64,000 nucleotides of DNA from Trichomonas vaginalis G3 (GCF_026262505.1 NC_067204.1:22165300-22229299); one strand, 5' to 3'; shown: positions 45,178 through 57,268, counted from the stretch's first letter. Notes: a model not told the origin generated them from the letters alone. Made by a program: numbers and translations.

Positions 45178-47502
45178 TCAGGTCTCGCCGCTTAGCGGCT
45201 CATTTACAGGTATTTCATCGTCAGTAAATGAATCCTCATTATCGTTTGGTTCAACCTGTTTATATAATCCTTTCATTTCTTCTTTCAAAACATAACACCA
45301 TGTTTGTTTACCGTCTATTCTTCTATGTTTCCTATCACATTTATCCTTAATGCTCATTTGAAAGTTTTTGTCTTTCATGTCTGATGGTTTGCAGAATAGA
45401 GCATTTTTACACGTCATACCCGCACACAATTCATCATAATGTGTATTTATCCATACATCTAAAGGATTTGATGATAATTCTATTAAATCTTGTTTGGCTT
45501 CAGTCATCGGTATGATTCGTACATTAAATGATGAAAGGTCGTAATTGATAAAATACGTCAGTAAATTATCATAAAATTCCTTTGTGCATGAATCCATCAA
45601 ATTCTTGAAGTAATCAAATTGACCCTTGAATTTACCATTAACCCTTAAAACTACGTATCTTCTGTCTCCAACTTCAATTTTGACAGGGTAACGTTATTAG
45701 TTACGAAAATGAAGTTTGCAACGTTCTGTGCTGTTCTTCTGGGTTGATTCTTTTCATTAATTCTAATCTCATTATCCGTAATAATTGATTTCAAAGCGTT
45801 GAAGTTTGCGAGTCTGTCTTCACCAACATTCTTGAGTTCATTAAGTACAAGAAACATTTTATTTTCAACAACTGAGTTGAAATTACCCGTTAGCTCACTT
45901 ATTTCGGTAATGTTTTTGCATGAATAACCAGCGAGAAGTTCAGAAATAATGTCAGTAAATCTGTTTTTACCTGTTCCCTGAAGTCCTTTCAAAATAATTG
46001 CTGTTTCATTCTTGATTCCAGGATGTTGAATCATTGATGCAATCCAGCCGAGAAGGTATTTATACACTTCATCGTTATTATCACAAATGGTTTCTTTAAT
46101 GAAATTCATAAAACATCTCAATTTTTGAGTAATCAGGCTTTTCAAGAATGTTGTATTTATAACCATGAAACGTTGAGAAAACATCGGGGAATCAGATTTA
46201 AAGCAAACACCCTTAACGGTTAATGAGGATAATTGATTTAGTAGTACATCCCATGCTGTTATTGTTTTACCTTCTTCTTTAAATAATTTAATCATTTTGA
46301 GTGACTCTTTCATGTTTGATTGAAGAACGAATGATATTTGATTCATTTTATCGTGTATGTTGTAATCTTTTTGAATGAAATATTTATTTCCACAATCTAC
46401 AAAACGGATTACACGTGATAAATCCTCAATTACTTCAGAACTGTTTTTATACTGATGATTTTCAGCCTTGCGTCTAATATCTGTTATCAAAAACGAGTCA
46501 TCAAGTTTGATATCAAATGTTATTTTTGGCTTACGTAATAAAGGTAAAACATATTCATCATAATATTCCTTTTGATATAGTTTTAGAATCTTCACCAAAA
46601 CAAATGGAGAAGTCATTAAATGTGCATATCTATTACGTGCTTTTTTCAAAATTACTTTTTGCATTTTCAGTTAAATTGCAGAAGTTATAAACGTTATCGT
46701 ATGCTTCATTAATTAAATGATTAGGTAACGAATTAATAGCTTGAAACAGTGTGAATAATGTAACTTCTTTTTCTAAATTCATGTTTCCACCGTCATTATG
46801 TACTTCAAAATCACAGATGCCATCAACTATGCTCTGGGCAAGTTTATCGTCAATGTTTACATCTTTGTTTTCATTCATGATAGTCTTTATTTCTTCGTTC
46901 TTCTGTTCAACTCTTACCTTAATATTCAAATCATTTAATATATCATTCACTGTTCTGGTTAATGTTGAATCATAACTTCCACGAATGAATGAGTATGTAT
47001 TGATTGGTTCTGTTGCATTCTTGCGAACTCTTGAATCAGCCATAACTACTAAAGAACGCTTTGAATCATCCATTGAAGTCATTATATCAATATCATAATC
47101 ATTGCAGGAATAACATTTAATCATTCTGTTCGAGGTTGAATAGAAGAAATTAGTGTTGCAATAAATGTGAAGACCTCCTGAAGCGGTTTTAACGATAACA
47201 TCTTTATCCGAAAGTTTTGATAAAATGTCTTTTCTAACTGTTTCTTTAAGTTCATCATTGTATGATTTATTGATATCAACATCTATAATCGTTAAATTTG
47301 AAATTTTATTTACTAATAAAGCCATACCAGTTTTCCTTCCTCTTCCTCCATCGTGTTTGAGGTAGTTATGTAAATCAATCTTGTTTTCACCAATTCTTTC
47401 GTTGAGGGTTTTAGTTTCTGCCACAACTAATTCCTCAGCTAATGAATCAATGATATTTTCATCAGAAACGATATAGTTGTTGCTGTTGTTTGTTGCTGTC
47501 AT
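45178..47502 (-). pseudogene. Primase-superfamily 3 helicase of element 2 (broken)
   Basis: The N-terminal part resembles archaeo-eukaryotic primase/Prim-Pol: NLTIIDVDIN (metal-binding acidic motif) near residue 75 and VKTASGGLHIYCN (sGGxHxY motif) near 115. The C-terminal part is a D5-like superfamily 3 helicase: ILKGLQGTGKNRFTDIISEL (Walker A), FLVLNELKNVG (Walker B), VANFIFVTNNVT (motif C). Such fusions start viral DNA replication. Classical Polintons rely on a protein-primed polymerase, so this is an unusual addition. Cassettes lie on both sides of the gene, in inverted orientation. Broken a few times. Confidence 0.75.
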
Positions 47503-47567
47503 TTATATAGGAATAAAAAATAAAAACAATTTTAAAAACTAACTTTATTTTTGGACTGCATCATATT

Positions 47568-47858
47568 TCCTATGTTGTTGTCAAAATGTCATGTTGTCAC
47601 ATTTTTTCATAGAAGTTAAATGACCTGGTAGCACATGGTAACATGGTAGCACCTTCGGTTATTCAAAAATAAGTCATAACTACCTTCCTCCTATGTTGTT
47701 GTCAAAATGTCATGTTGTCAAAATGTCATGTTGTCATCATTTTTAAAAGAAGTTAAATGACCTGGTAGCACATGGTAACATGGTAGCACCTTCGGTTATT
47801 CAAAAATAAGTCATAACTACCTTCCTCCTATGTTGTTGTCAAAATGTCATGTTGTCTC
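47568..47858 (-). repeat. TGACAAC cassettes 9-11 (tandem, element 2 form)
   Basis: Two full cassettes and a partial one in tandem, with a period of about 118-135 bp. Each has CCTATGTTGTTGTCAAAATG, AGAAGTTAAATGACCTGGTA and a GGTAACATGGTAGCACC tract, then TTCGGTTATTCAAAAATAA. They lie upstream of the primase-helicase gene. The second copy has the core duplicated. Confidence 0.85.
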
Positions 47859-47902
47859 AAACTTTAGAACGGCATAATTTAAATTTTTATTTTTTATCAT
47901 AA

Positions 47903-48067
47903 ATGAATACCCCACAAGCTCAAAATTTACCACGAATCATAACAAGGGAGGAAATGATAAAAATGATGCAAGAACATGTTAAAAATAACAAACCACTAAA
48001 ATTGAGAAAATGTGGTTATGCAGTAATGATGGAAAGAGAGATGTTGTCGAAGAGGAATAAAAATTAA
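47903..48067 (+). CDS. Small protein of 54 residues, unknown
   Basis: Begins MNTPQAQNLPRIITREEM, then a helical, Lys/Met-rich stretch (KLRKCGYAVMMEREML). It follows a TTTTTATTTTTTATCATAA leader and ends convergently on the next gene, overlapping it by 4 bp. No family recognised; open throughout. Confidence 0.4.
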   Translation: MNTPQAQNLPRIITREEMIKMMQEHVKNNKPLKLRKCGYAVMMEREMLSKRNKN

Positions 48068-48327
48068 ATTTGGATAGAGTTTAAAAATTCATCTTTATTA
48101 AATTCATCTCTTCCAATCAATTTATTTATTCTATTAAATTCTTTTATTTTTGCTTCACTCAGTTTAATGATTGAACGATAAGTTTCTAATTTTTCGATTA
48201 TTTCTTTATCATTTTCAACCCCACCACATTGCAACTTCTTTTTGTAATAGCATATTTTTGATTTAATTCTGTTTAGTTTCTTTTTATATTCATTGTCTGG
48301 ACTCTTGACTGCTTTGTTGTCACTCAT
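48064..48327 (-). CDS. Coiled-coil small protein, 87 residues
   Basis: Begins MSDNKAVKSPDNEYKKKLN. Nearly all of it is predicted coiled coil by eye (KKLNRIKSKICYYKKKL, KLETYRSIIKLSEAKIKEF). The leader TTTTTTATTTCGTAAGAAA matches those of the 383-residue gene. No family is recognised. It looks whole. Confidence 0.45.
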   Translation of the reverse strand: MSDNKAVKSPDNEYKKKLNRIKSKICYYKKKLQCGGVENDKEIIEKLETYRSIIKLSEAKIKEFNRINKLIGRDEFNKDEFLNSIQI

Positions 48328-48347
48328 TTTCTTACGAAATAAAAAAA

Positions 48348-49881
48348 TTAAATATTATTTAAATATAATGGAGTAATAAAATAAATCGGAATTTCTATTA
48401 ATTTATTGTCAACTTCAACTAATGCATTGCCGTTAATATATCTAACAAATTCAGCTATTGTGTCAAATCTTCGTCTTCTTTTTGTCATTGATTTATCAGT
48501 TTTTCCATAATCGAGATGAATTAAAACTTTATTTCCTTGTTTAAAATTCATGAGCCCGAATTAATTTGTTCACGTTTAACATCATTTAACTTTTCCATTT
48601 GTTTTCTAATATATTCCCATTCTTTTGAAATATCATTTTTCATTTCCACCGGTTTCATGTTTATAGTTCTATGCCATGTATTATTGTAATAATATACTAA
48701 CTGCTGTATGATGGAGTCATGTTTTCCATCCCAGTATATCTGACCGTTAACCCCTAACGCATCTCTAAGAGTTCTCATTACCACATCAACTATTTTATTA
48801 TGAAACGTATATGGAGAGGATGAAAAGTAAAAATTAATTTGTGGGAAATAATGAGCCATAGCTGCCTGAAATCCTTTATCACCATCACCCCTTATATTAT
48901 CTACTCTTTCATGATCTAGTAAGTATTGTATAGCTCTTCTTGTTTCCTGTTCTGTTTTCCCTTTCACCGGAATGCAATATAAATATCTGGTGTTAATGTT
49001 AATGGCAAATAAATAAGTAACGTTTCCTTTTGAATATTCCAGATGATCAATTTCGTATGAATATGGATATAGTGCAAATGAAGGGCGACTAAATTTTTCC
49101 TTTAACGGTTGAATTTTTGGGTCAATTGGTTTATTTAATATCTTGAAATCCTTTTAAAATCTTTTTGCTTCTTAAATGTTTGAAATGGATATAATAAAGT
49201 GAATGATGAGGGATTAACTGAAGGAGGAGGTACTTGTCGTTGGAGGTTTTGGTGTTGTAAGTGGTTTTAATTTTATCTGCTTTGATTTTGGATGATGAAG
49301 TTTTGGATTTCATTCCTCCTTTCATTAATTCTGGATGTATTCTATTCATTTGTTTTAAATATGTTGTATATAAAGGTTTGATATACTTTCCCGCTTCGAG
49401 TTTATGTTGAAGGATGAATTCCAAAAGTTGATCTTCATTTAAAAGTCGGGCTGAATATGGTTTAACTAATGAATCATAAATTAAAGCTTGTGCATCATTT
49501 ATGGTCTGAAGGACCTGGGCGTTTTGCACCTTTTGTTTTTTGTTCCTTTGGCTTTTGCGGCTCGGGATTATATAATTTATATAATTCATCAATATCTTCT
49601 TCTGTTAATACTTTATTTTTGAAATCTTTCAACTGTTTAAGCTGTGATTTAGTTTTTCCCTTTGTATATTCATTATTTTTAATTTTGTCTTTAATTTTAG
49701 AAATTATTTTATCATGATATTTCAAAATTTCATTTTTATAATACGAATAATAATAATCCATATCATCACCCGTTATATTTTTATTATATTTTTGGAGATA
49801 TGCTTTTAAATCATAATAATCAAGAAAATTTTGATTAAATACTAAATCATCAATTAAAATTTTTAAATCTGTGTTATCCAT
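48348..49881 (-). pseudogene. Retrovirus-like integrase of element 2 (broken)
   Basis: An N-terminal helical region begins MDNTDLKILIDDLVFNQNF. The rve-type core shows YSYEIDHLEYSKGNVTYLF (first acidic position), NIRGDGDKGFQAA (second), and SSSPYTFHNKIVDVVMRTLRD with YYNNTWHRTINMKPVEM after it. An SH3-like C-terminal domain (GNKVLIHLDY, KRRRRFDTIAEFV) closes it. This is the common c-integrase layout of Mavericks and differs from the integrase of element 1. The region has about three breaks. Confidence 0.8.
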
Positions 49882-49899
49882 TTATATAAAAATAAAATA

Positions 49900-52800
49900 A
49901 ATGTTTTAAGGGTGCCCACCTCTTTGAATCATAGTACAAAACCATTATTAACGGTTCCTTTTGTCTCTTCTGTGGCATTTCATTAAATAAACGGCATACA
50001 ACATCCATTTTCACAACATACAGCCTTAGTGTGTGCTCCTGTTAATGCAGTCTTACCAATGTTAAGCGAGTCATCGACCCGTTTTTAAGTTGTAAATTAA
50101 TATTCTGACCATCAAATATCACTTTATCATTTATTATATCCAAATATTTTTTAGGTGTTAATTGCTTATTTTGTCGTAAACTAACACCTTTCATTTTTTG
50201 TGCAATCTTTTAAAATTAAATCACCCCCATCAATTGAACCGTTGAATGAAGTATAACACTTAGGGCATAAAGCAACCATGTTATCACCTTGTTTCTCAAT
50301 TGCTAAACCCAATAACTTCTTCTCATGTGCTTTTTCTTCAGCTTTATTCTTTAATTTAGGTTTAAATTTCTCATCAAAACAGAAGAAATCAAAAGGTGCG
50401 AATTTGTAAATGTTTTTATCATAAAATTGTTTATCGGTTACAATTGCTTGAAATGCTTGAGTGTTAGGAAGACTTGGATCGCCAGCAATAGCCCAATAAG
50501 ATGAATCAGTATCACCTTCAATGAAATGAAAACGATTAACATCCATGCATTTATACATAAAATCATAAATGAAAACCAAATACCAGTATTTTGCATTATC
50601 TAAAGTGAAGAATGCCTCTTGTAAACATGTATCACATCTATAAAATCTATCTTTAAGCATCACTTGATACGTATCTTCACCTATTTCTCTTATGTTTTTA
50701 AACTTATTTGACATACATGCAACGCGTGCCTTCTGTGCATTCATTATTTTAGTCTTTGCGTAATTTTGTGTATTCATTGCATCGTAACCATATGATCCAT
50801 TAAGTGAAATCTTGCAAAATAAACTTTTCCTTTATTTCCTTCTAATTCAGCCTTTTGTCTTTCGTTCATAAATTCGTTCGCAAATTCATTAAAACAAGTG
50901 TTTTTAGTAAATGTTAAAATTGATTGAATGTCATCAATGATAAAATGAAATCTGTCTATTAGATACCAAAGATAATAAGAAGAAAATGGTTGATATTGGT
51001 TGTGTGTTGATGCTAACTGAGTTAATTTTCTCTGTTTCTGGTCAACTGGTAGATTGTTTGATTTCATGTAATTATACATAAAACTGCCAATTGTTTTTTC
51101 ATCTGTGATAATATCTAAGTTTCTTATTATCGGTAAAAGTTTATGTAATCATTAATGTATTTTTCATCAATGTGACCCTTTACTTCAGCCACGAATAAAG
51201 TATTTTTCTTTCTAATTATTCCCAATGCTTTTGCTTTCTTTGTTGCTGTATCACAAATGATAACACCATTCAATCTTCCCGGCATATACATTTTATGGTA
51301 GTATATTGAATGAAATCATGAGGATTAGATGAAAATGATGAAGGATATAATGAATTAAAGTCAACACCAACGAAATGAGTCATGATGTTGGAAGTGTCCT
51401 CATTTGATACAGTTTTAGTTCTGGATTATATGCAAGTTATTAATGTGCGTGATTCCTTTAAGATTAACACGATGTTGAACATTTGATAGACCACCAGTAA
51501 TTCCATTACGGAGAATGTGATAAGCTTCAACTGAATCTAAAGTCATTGATAAATTATTTTTTAATGTATAATTTCTTAAATTGATTCTTAAACGTTGAAC
51601 ATCCTTCATCTTTATTTGATTTTACGACATTGCAATAACAACACATTAACTGACAATTTTCTTTGGTATGTGGTTTTTCATTATCGATTCTATCAATGTT
51701 GGTTTATTTGCATATGTAAAGAACTTTACCACACAATTTTGCATTTAGATGAAAGGATTAAATCGTGATAGTATTGATATCATCCATTGAAACATTATTT
51801 TTAGTATCTCTTTCTGCTTTTTCATCTTGTTTCTTATATGATTCAATTTTATATTTCCAATACTTTTTCGTTAATTCAAAACTTGATTCCACATTTTCTT
51901 CTTCTGGATATTTTTCGTTAGGATTAAAGTCTTTATATGCTAAAGCGTAACGAATCATTGATGCATTCGATGATAAAGAAAGATTATGAAGCATATCAAT
52001 TTTATAAACAAATGTTTCTTCAATAATTTTATCGATTGGGTCAATCATAATTTCAACATCTTTATTGCAATAATGAATAAAATATTCTAAATCTATTCTT
52101 AAAATTTTTAGCATCATTGAGATATTTGATAATCACTATCTGATAGTTTCTTGAGTTAATGCTGAATAAAATGAATCTTGAGTGAATGGTTCTCTTTTAT
52201 ATAATTCTTCTTCGTAATTTTCCCATGTGATGAATTGATAAGGGAAAAAGGATTTAACACGTGATTTATTGTTTCCGAAATCTTGAGTGAATTGGTCTAA
52301 TGTCCCACCCGCTATATAATTTCTGATGTCAATAAATCTCAATTCATATGGAACGTTTGTTTTCTTTACAATGATTTGCTTAAATTGAAGATGAACCCAG
52401 CATTGATTTTATTTTCCATTTTGCAGTGTTTAAATCACGAAGAATTAAATTTAAATCAAACTTTCCCGAATTAAAACCTATGATATTCACTTTATTGAAT
52501 TCCTCATCTAGAAGTTCTTTAAATACTTCCTTCTGTTTTTCATTTAATGTTTGTGACTTCATTAATTCTTCATATTGTTCAATATTTGATTTAGCAACTA
52601 ATGAACAGGTTGAAAATAAAAACTCAATCCAATCAGAGATGAACGAATCACTTGATGTTAAGCAAAAATTCCTCGTATATGTTTTATCATGGTCTACGAC
52701 CTCGCCGCTTTGCGGCTTTATTTTGACAGTTGATGATACCATGAATGGTTTTAAGTAAGCGTTCAAAGTTGCACACTCAGAAAGTTGTAATTCTTCTTTA

Positions 52801-53453
52801 GTCTCTAATGTTTCGAAGTCAAAAGTAATATAATATCTTGTTGGTTTATAATATTCTTGCAAATTATGTGCTAATAGCCATTGATATATCTTCTGTTTCG
52901 TGATATGTGGTGCATATGGTTGTTGTGTGTTTTGCAATTGAACGTCTTGAATTAATCTTCCATTATTTTCTTTACATTTCTCACAATGTTTTAAAAATCT
53001 TCTTTGGTTTTTCCTTTCTGGATCATCACGGATAGAATATACTTCTTCTTTGCAAAAGGGGCAAACTTTATAGCCGGTGAGTGCTTCAACGTCTGTTATT
53101 CTGTCAGCGTGAAGTTTTCCACATGGACTCTGTGTTAATAAAATATTTACTGTTTCAAATTCTGGATCTATCATTATTGATTCCACTAATGGAAAGTCTA
53201 CCTTGTTAATGTCTACGTCTTCTGGTTGAGGGTCACAATAATAAAAATCAATATTAACGTTTAACATTCTTGCTAACCTCTCACTTTCTGATGAAATGTC
53301 AAACCCTTCATATGCATCTATTGCTTCATTTAAATAGCTTCTACGAGTTTTAGGATTAACACCATCAGGAATGTTATAGAAGCGTTTAAATAACCTTCTA
53401 CCTTCTGCTTTAATTTGATTATCATTCATTTTAGCTGTTCCATTTTTGTTCAT
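49900..53453 (-). pseudogene. Protein-primed type DNA polymerase B of element 2 (broken)
   Basis: About 1180 codons long, the usual size for Maverick PolB. A Cys cluster near residues 130-165 (CPFCKEEVYSI...HCEKCKENN) is followed by the exonuclease ExoI motif YYITFDFETLE, and toward the end by the palm motif FIEGDTDSSYWAIAG with an adjacent FKPKLKNKAEEKAHEKKLL and a MKGVSLRQNKQLTPKKYLD C-terminal region. It starts after TTTTTATTCTTACATAA. It is the replicative enzyme expected for the family. Several breaks. Confidence 0.85.
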
Positions 53454-53517
53454 TTATGTAAGAATAAAAATTAAAAAAATAAATAAAAATAAAGTTTATT
53501 TTTTTTAAAGTCCAGGG

Positions 53518-54624
53518 CTAAAGTCCATAAAATGAATTAAGAACACATAAATTTTTATCATCTGCGACGTGACGAATACATTTTAATTTACTCAAGAATG
53601 CGTACCCTGATACATTAAATCTAATTCCTGTCTTATTTAATTTCACAACTTTGAAAAGGAATGTATGAATAGCTATAAAATGATGAGATGATGTTTTATG
53701 GGTTGCTTCCATTTTTTCTGAAATAAATGAATAAATATAATGCTTATAAGTTTTCATATCTTTTATGTTCTTAATAACGAATGGTATAGACCTTTCCACT
53801 TCGTCTTCCTTCGGTGCTGTTCTTTCATATGAAACATTATTGGTATCTTCAATAATGAAACCACAATCACACAAAATTTTATAGGTTCCAATGGTTTCTT
53901 TTGATATTTTATCTAATAATTCAAAAACTTTATCAACACCTGTGCATTTATTTAAATAATAATTTGTGTAAATATCATGATCTTCTTTCTTAATCGTATT
54001 TGTTGCATATGTTACATTTTTCAATGCTTTTTTGAATTTTTCAGAATCAAGAGGAGGTGAAAGTAATATACAGGGGTATTCTTCATTATCAATAAATTGT
54101 AACTTATGTTTACGAATAAATTTAGTACCTTCTTCTGAAAGTGTTTCGTTTATTTCACCATCTAATAAATTTTGTGTTGATTCTGAGACATAATTTTTAT
54201 ATCTTTCTTCATGAGATTTCTGTACTTCTGATTCTGAAGCTGGGATATTCATTAAACCCTCTACTTCATTCTCATTATATTTTTCAACTTCTCTTAATTC
54301 CTTAATTTTTTCATCTATTTCATCTCTTATTTTTTCCAGTCTTTCAATTTCATCATATTCATCATCTTTAATTCGTTCTTCATAATATTCAGGGAAAACA
54401 TCAGGTTCTTTAGGTTTTTCTTCTTCAGATGTAGGATATAAGAAATTTATAACATCATCTTTATTCATTTTTCCATCATAATCTAAATCATTTAAAAACT
54501 CTGCGAATTTTTTACAATTTCTTAAATAATATTTATCAACTTCATAACCCGCCTCCTCTAATATATCATTTATTTCCTCATTTGTGAATCCTAATTTTTT
54601 AACGTTGTTAGTTTTGACGCTCAT
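53518..54624 (-). CDS. Protein of 368 residues next to the right terminal repeat, unknown
   Basis: The start at 54624 (MSVKTNNVKKLGFTNEEIND) lies inside the right terminal repeat, so the left repeat carries a copy of only the first codons (from 36824). Residues about 5-50 look like a small helical domain with an EF-hand-like DLDYDGKMNKDDVINFL. A long acidic coiled coil (residues about 85-150) and a mixed C-terminal half with LSPPLDSEKFKKALKN and YKILCDCGFII follow. No family recognised; the coiled coil and position by the repeat would fit a terminal or replication protein, which is speculation. It looks whole. Confidence 0.5.
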   Translation of the reverse strand: MSVKTNNVKKLGFTNEEINDILEEAGYEVDKYYLRNCKKFAEFLNDLDYDGKMNKDDVINFLYPTSEEEKPKEPDVFPEYYEERIKDDEYDEIERLEKIRDEIDEKIKELREVEKYNENEVEGLMNIPASESEVQKSHEERYKNYVSESTQNLLDGEINETLSEEGTKFIRKHKLQFIDNEEYPCILLSPPLDSEKFKKALKNVTYATNTIKKEDHDIYTNYYLNKCTGVDKVFELLDKISKETIGTYKILCDCGFIIEDTNNVSYERTAPKEDEVERSIPFVIKNIKDMKTYKHYIYSFISEKMEATHKTSSHHFIAIHTFLFKVVKLNKTGIRFNVSGYAFLSKLKCIRHVADDKNLCVLNSFYGL

Positions 54625-55433
54625 TTTCTTACGAATTAAAAAATAAATTATTTTAAAAATGTAAGACATGAATTTTTAAAGTTTATTTCTCATTCATGAA
54701 AATAATTATTTCTAATTTCTTTTACTCTCTCATACATACTAGATTTAAAGAATTCAGAACTTTTACCATAATCTCCTAAATGTTTTCTTATCCCTAACGT
54801 GTGCCAGTTATTATATGAAACTGTATAAACTTTATCTTTATCTTTGCATCTTTCATCACTTCCAATATATTTATATCTCAGTTTTGATTTAGCATTTTCA
54901 TATTCATTAACGTTTAATAATTCACAGTCTTCCTTTTTAAATAAATGTTTTATGTATTCAGGATTTAATACTCTACGTTTATATGCTCCTAACTTAGTTC
55001 TAAAGGTTTTTCTACAAAATTTAGGAATTCCATCCTCTTTAATGTCATCAATGATTTCCATTTCATTATTTTCAATTTCTTCTTCTCGTTTATGAGGTCT
55101 TTGATTATGACTCCATTGATTCCATGAAATTAAATATTCTTTATCATTATATTTATACCTCATTAGCTTATTTTGGCTTTCATATTCATTTAATAATTCA
55201 CAATCTTCATTTTTAAATTGAAGTTTAACCCATTCAGGATTTAAACAATGTTTAATTAATCGCGGAATATCTGACATCATCTATATATAGCTTCTTTTAT
55301 AAAAGATAAAAAAATAAATTATTTTAAAATTAATGTTAATTTTTTAATGTGTTTATAAATAAATATATTTTAATGCATCGTCTATATATAGATGTAACAA
55401 AAAAAGTCACAAAACCCGCACTCATATACTACT
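54543..55433 (-). repeat. Right terminal inverted repeat of element 2
   Basis: Inverted partner of 36017-36905, about 890 bp, ending in CCCGCACTCATATACTACT. Followed by the target duplication AAGGTG at 55434-55439. Confidence 0.92.
54690..55280 (-). CDS. Terminal-repeat gene, 196 residues, right copy
   Basis: Encodes the identical protein to 36168-36758, also reading inward, with the two CELLN-containing repeats and acidic linker (EEEIENNEMEIID). Carrying a gene inside both terminal repeats gives the element two copies and keeps them matched by gene conversion. The following gene starts within the same repeat, 66 bp beyond its stop. It looks whole. Confidence 0.75.
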   Translation of the reverse strand: MMSDIPRLIKHCLNPEWVKLQFKNEDCELLNEYESQNKLMRYKYNDKEYLISWNQWSHNQRPHKREEEIENNEMEIIDDIKEDGIPKFCRKTFRTKLGAYKRRVLNPEYIKHLFKKEDCELLNVNEYENAKSKLRYKYIGSDERCKDKDKVYTVSYNNWHTLGIRKHLGDYGKSSEFFKSSMYERVKEIRNNYFHE

Positions 55434-55792
55434 AAGGTGAATAGAAGGCAAAGTTTGTGAAAATTAGTTTATGAGACAATTTAGGATTGATAATTCTTAA
55501 GAAAAAGGAAAAAATAGGTGCACTTTACCAATAACCGATCCTCTCAATTTTAGCAAATTTAGAAAGTACTTAAATGCTTAAATAACATACTTATCTGAAC
55601 CTCCTCTTAACCTTTAAAATACCGCATATATGAATAAGTTTATTTTAAAGCTTATAATAATAAGGTCTTTTTCAACTTAAAAGAGCAACAGAATATTAAT
55701 ATCAAGCAAAGGTCAAAAAATCAATGCGTACAATTCCTATATTTTCAGCCGATTCAAAACTTATTTCGGCACAAAATCACAATTATAATCGA
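55434..55792. other. Intergenic host DNA right of element 2
   Basis: Begins with the duplicated target AAGGTG. No gene, tRNA or repeat seen; generally A/T-rich. Confidence 0.6.
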
Positions 55793-56705
55793 TTAAGTCT
55801 CATTCATGCCAGGCAAAATACATAAATCCCCACGAGCTGCATCACTCTCTTTTAAAAATTCTATTCTAGATGTTCCTTCGATAAGTCCATGTTGTGTTTT
55901 GGTTTTCAACCACACTGGACGATTTGCTATCTCTAGTATCAAAAACTGCATTCTTTTTGTTGAAAAACAAACCGAATTTTTATCTCTGATAAGAACATCA
56001 AATATTGAAGCACAATTAGAGGCAAACCAAAATATACCGCATCTTATTACTTCATTTCTATTCATGGTTAAATAACCCTGTTATAAAAGAATAAACAAAC
56101 AATAATAAATAAAAGAAAAAGAAGGTTGACAAGTATCGAATGGACAACTTGTCAAGGAAAATCTTATATAAGTCCCAAAAATATCAAATTCAAACATTGA
56201 ACCAGAAATAGAACCCCAGCTATCATTCATGAAGTTAATTCTGATTCTATTATAAAAGGATGGCTGACGATATTCAAATAAAACGCGTTGATTTGGAAAG
56301 TTAAGATTTTTATATGATGTAATTAATTCATATGTTTTTCCATTGTTTGATCCAACAACATCAAAAGCAGTGACATATGGATTATGGATAAAATGCATAA
56401 CTAATCCGGAATAATTAAATATTCCTTTAAATCGAATTTCGACATGAGGATCTTCATATGGGGAATAGTAACCTGTTGTGTTAATTTCATCAAATGCATT
56501 CTCTATTTGCCTTTCAGGATCGGTATTATTCTCATTTCCCGGAGTTCCATCAATTTGGAAATAATTGTTAGAATTTAAAGACTGTGATCTGAGAACGGTC
56601 CTTAAAAATCCATCTCCGTTTAAAGTTGGACAAGTTAATGATGTTTCTTGGACATCGAATTTCGGCTTGGAAATTAATTTATGACACTTTTCAGGATGTC
56701 ATAAG
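55793..56705 (-). pseudogene. Host gene remnant with a discoidin (F5/8 type C)-like domain
   Basis: On the minus strand an open stretch runs from about 56705 to 56081. It contains VEIRFKGIFNYSGLVMHFIH, NPYVTAFDVVGSNNGKTYEL, YNRIRINFMNDSWGS and MFEFDIFGTYIRF, the layout of a discoidin-like beta-sandwich (the final strands match the n-w--i-e-elfG end). No ATG is seen at its upstream end (a stop lies at about 56703). A second minus-strand open frame, 56065-55793 (MNRNEVIRCGIFWFASN...), follows in another frame and may be its remainder. I read this as a decayed or misassembled host gene. It is not part of element 2. Confidence 0.5.
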
Positions 56706-57268
56706 TGAAAAATACATTCACGAGACTTCCCAACAATAAAAATACCTTACTATTAATATTCTTCATCGAATTAAAATATTTATTCATAGATAGCTTTTTA
56801 TCTTTTTTTGTGATGCAAATGATGAATTCTGATGATAGTATTCTATATTGAAATTGTCATTTTTATGACTAAGTAATTATTGTTTTGAGTTTGATATAAA
56901 TAATTCAATATTGAAGATTGCGGCATATTATATAGAATCAATCATCTTCTTTCATCATTTTTCGAAAGAGTTATTTCCAATCTAGACGATATTCCAAATT
57001 TCACTTTCATCTTGGATATTGAAATTTCATGAGTTTTGAAAGACATCAATGACATTGAGATATTAGAATAAATCTTATATATGAATAGAATTACAATGAA
57101 ATTTACGAATACAAAGTTTGATTCGTATCGTTAATTTTGAACTTTGCCAAAAAAGGTTTATTTATAGTAAACGGTCATTTGTACATTAAAACCAATTGGA
57201 AGGGACACTCGATAGCATAAAAGAATAAATGCATCAAATTTGAATGAGTTTTCAAATTAATCATTTTT
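56706..57268. other. A/T-rich intergenic region
   Basis: No gene seen. The last bases, TCATTTTTATG at 57260, form a good trichomonad initiator (TCAYTW) nine bases before the next ATG. Confidence 0.55.

Larger units (their letters stand above)
36017..55433. mobile_element. Maverick/Polinton element 2, with both ends and target duplication
   Basis: An element of about 19.4 kb. The ends are inverted repeats of about 890 bp starting AGTAGTATATGAGTGCGGG, and the flanking host DNA shows the duplicated target AAGGTG at 36011-36016 and 55434-55439. AG-initial terminal repeats and 6-bp duplications are typical of Polintons. It holds capsid, ATPase, candidate penton, fibre, primase-helicase, integrase and PolB genes, and two small amphipathic proteins. 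Plus-strand genes fill the left half and minus-strand genes the right half. The interior is broken about thirty times, whereas the terminal repeats remain nearly identical. That points to moderate age with homogenised ends, or to draft-sequence errors. Confidence 0.92.
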
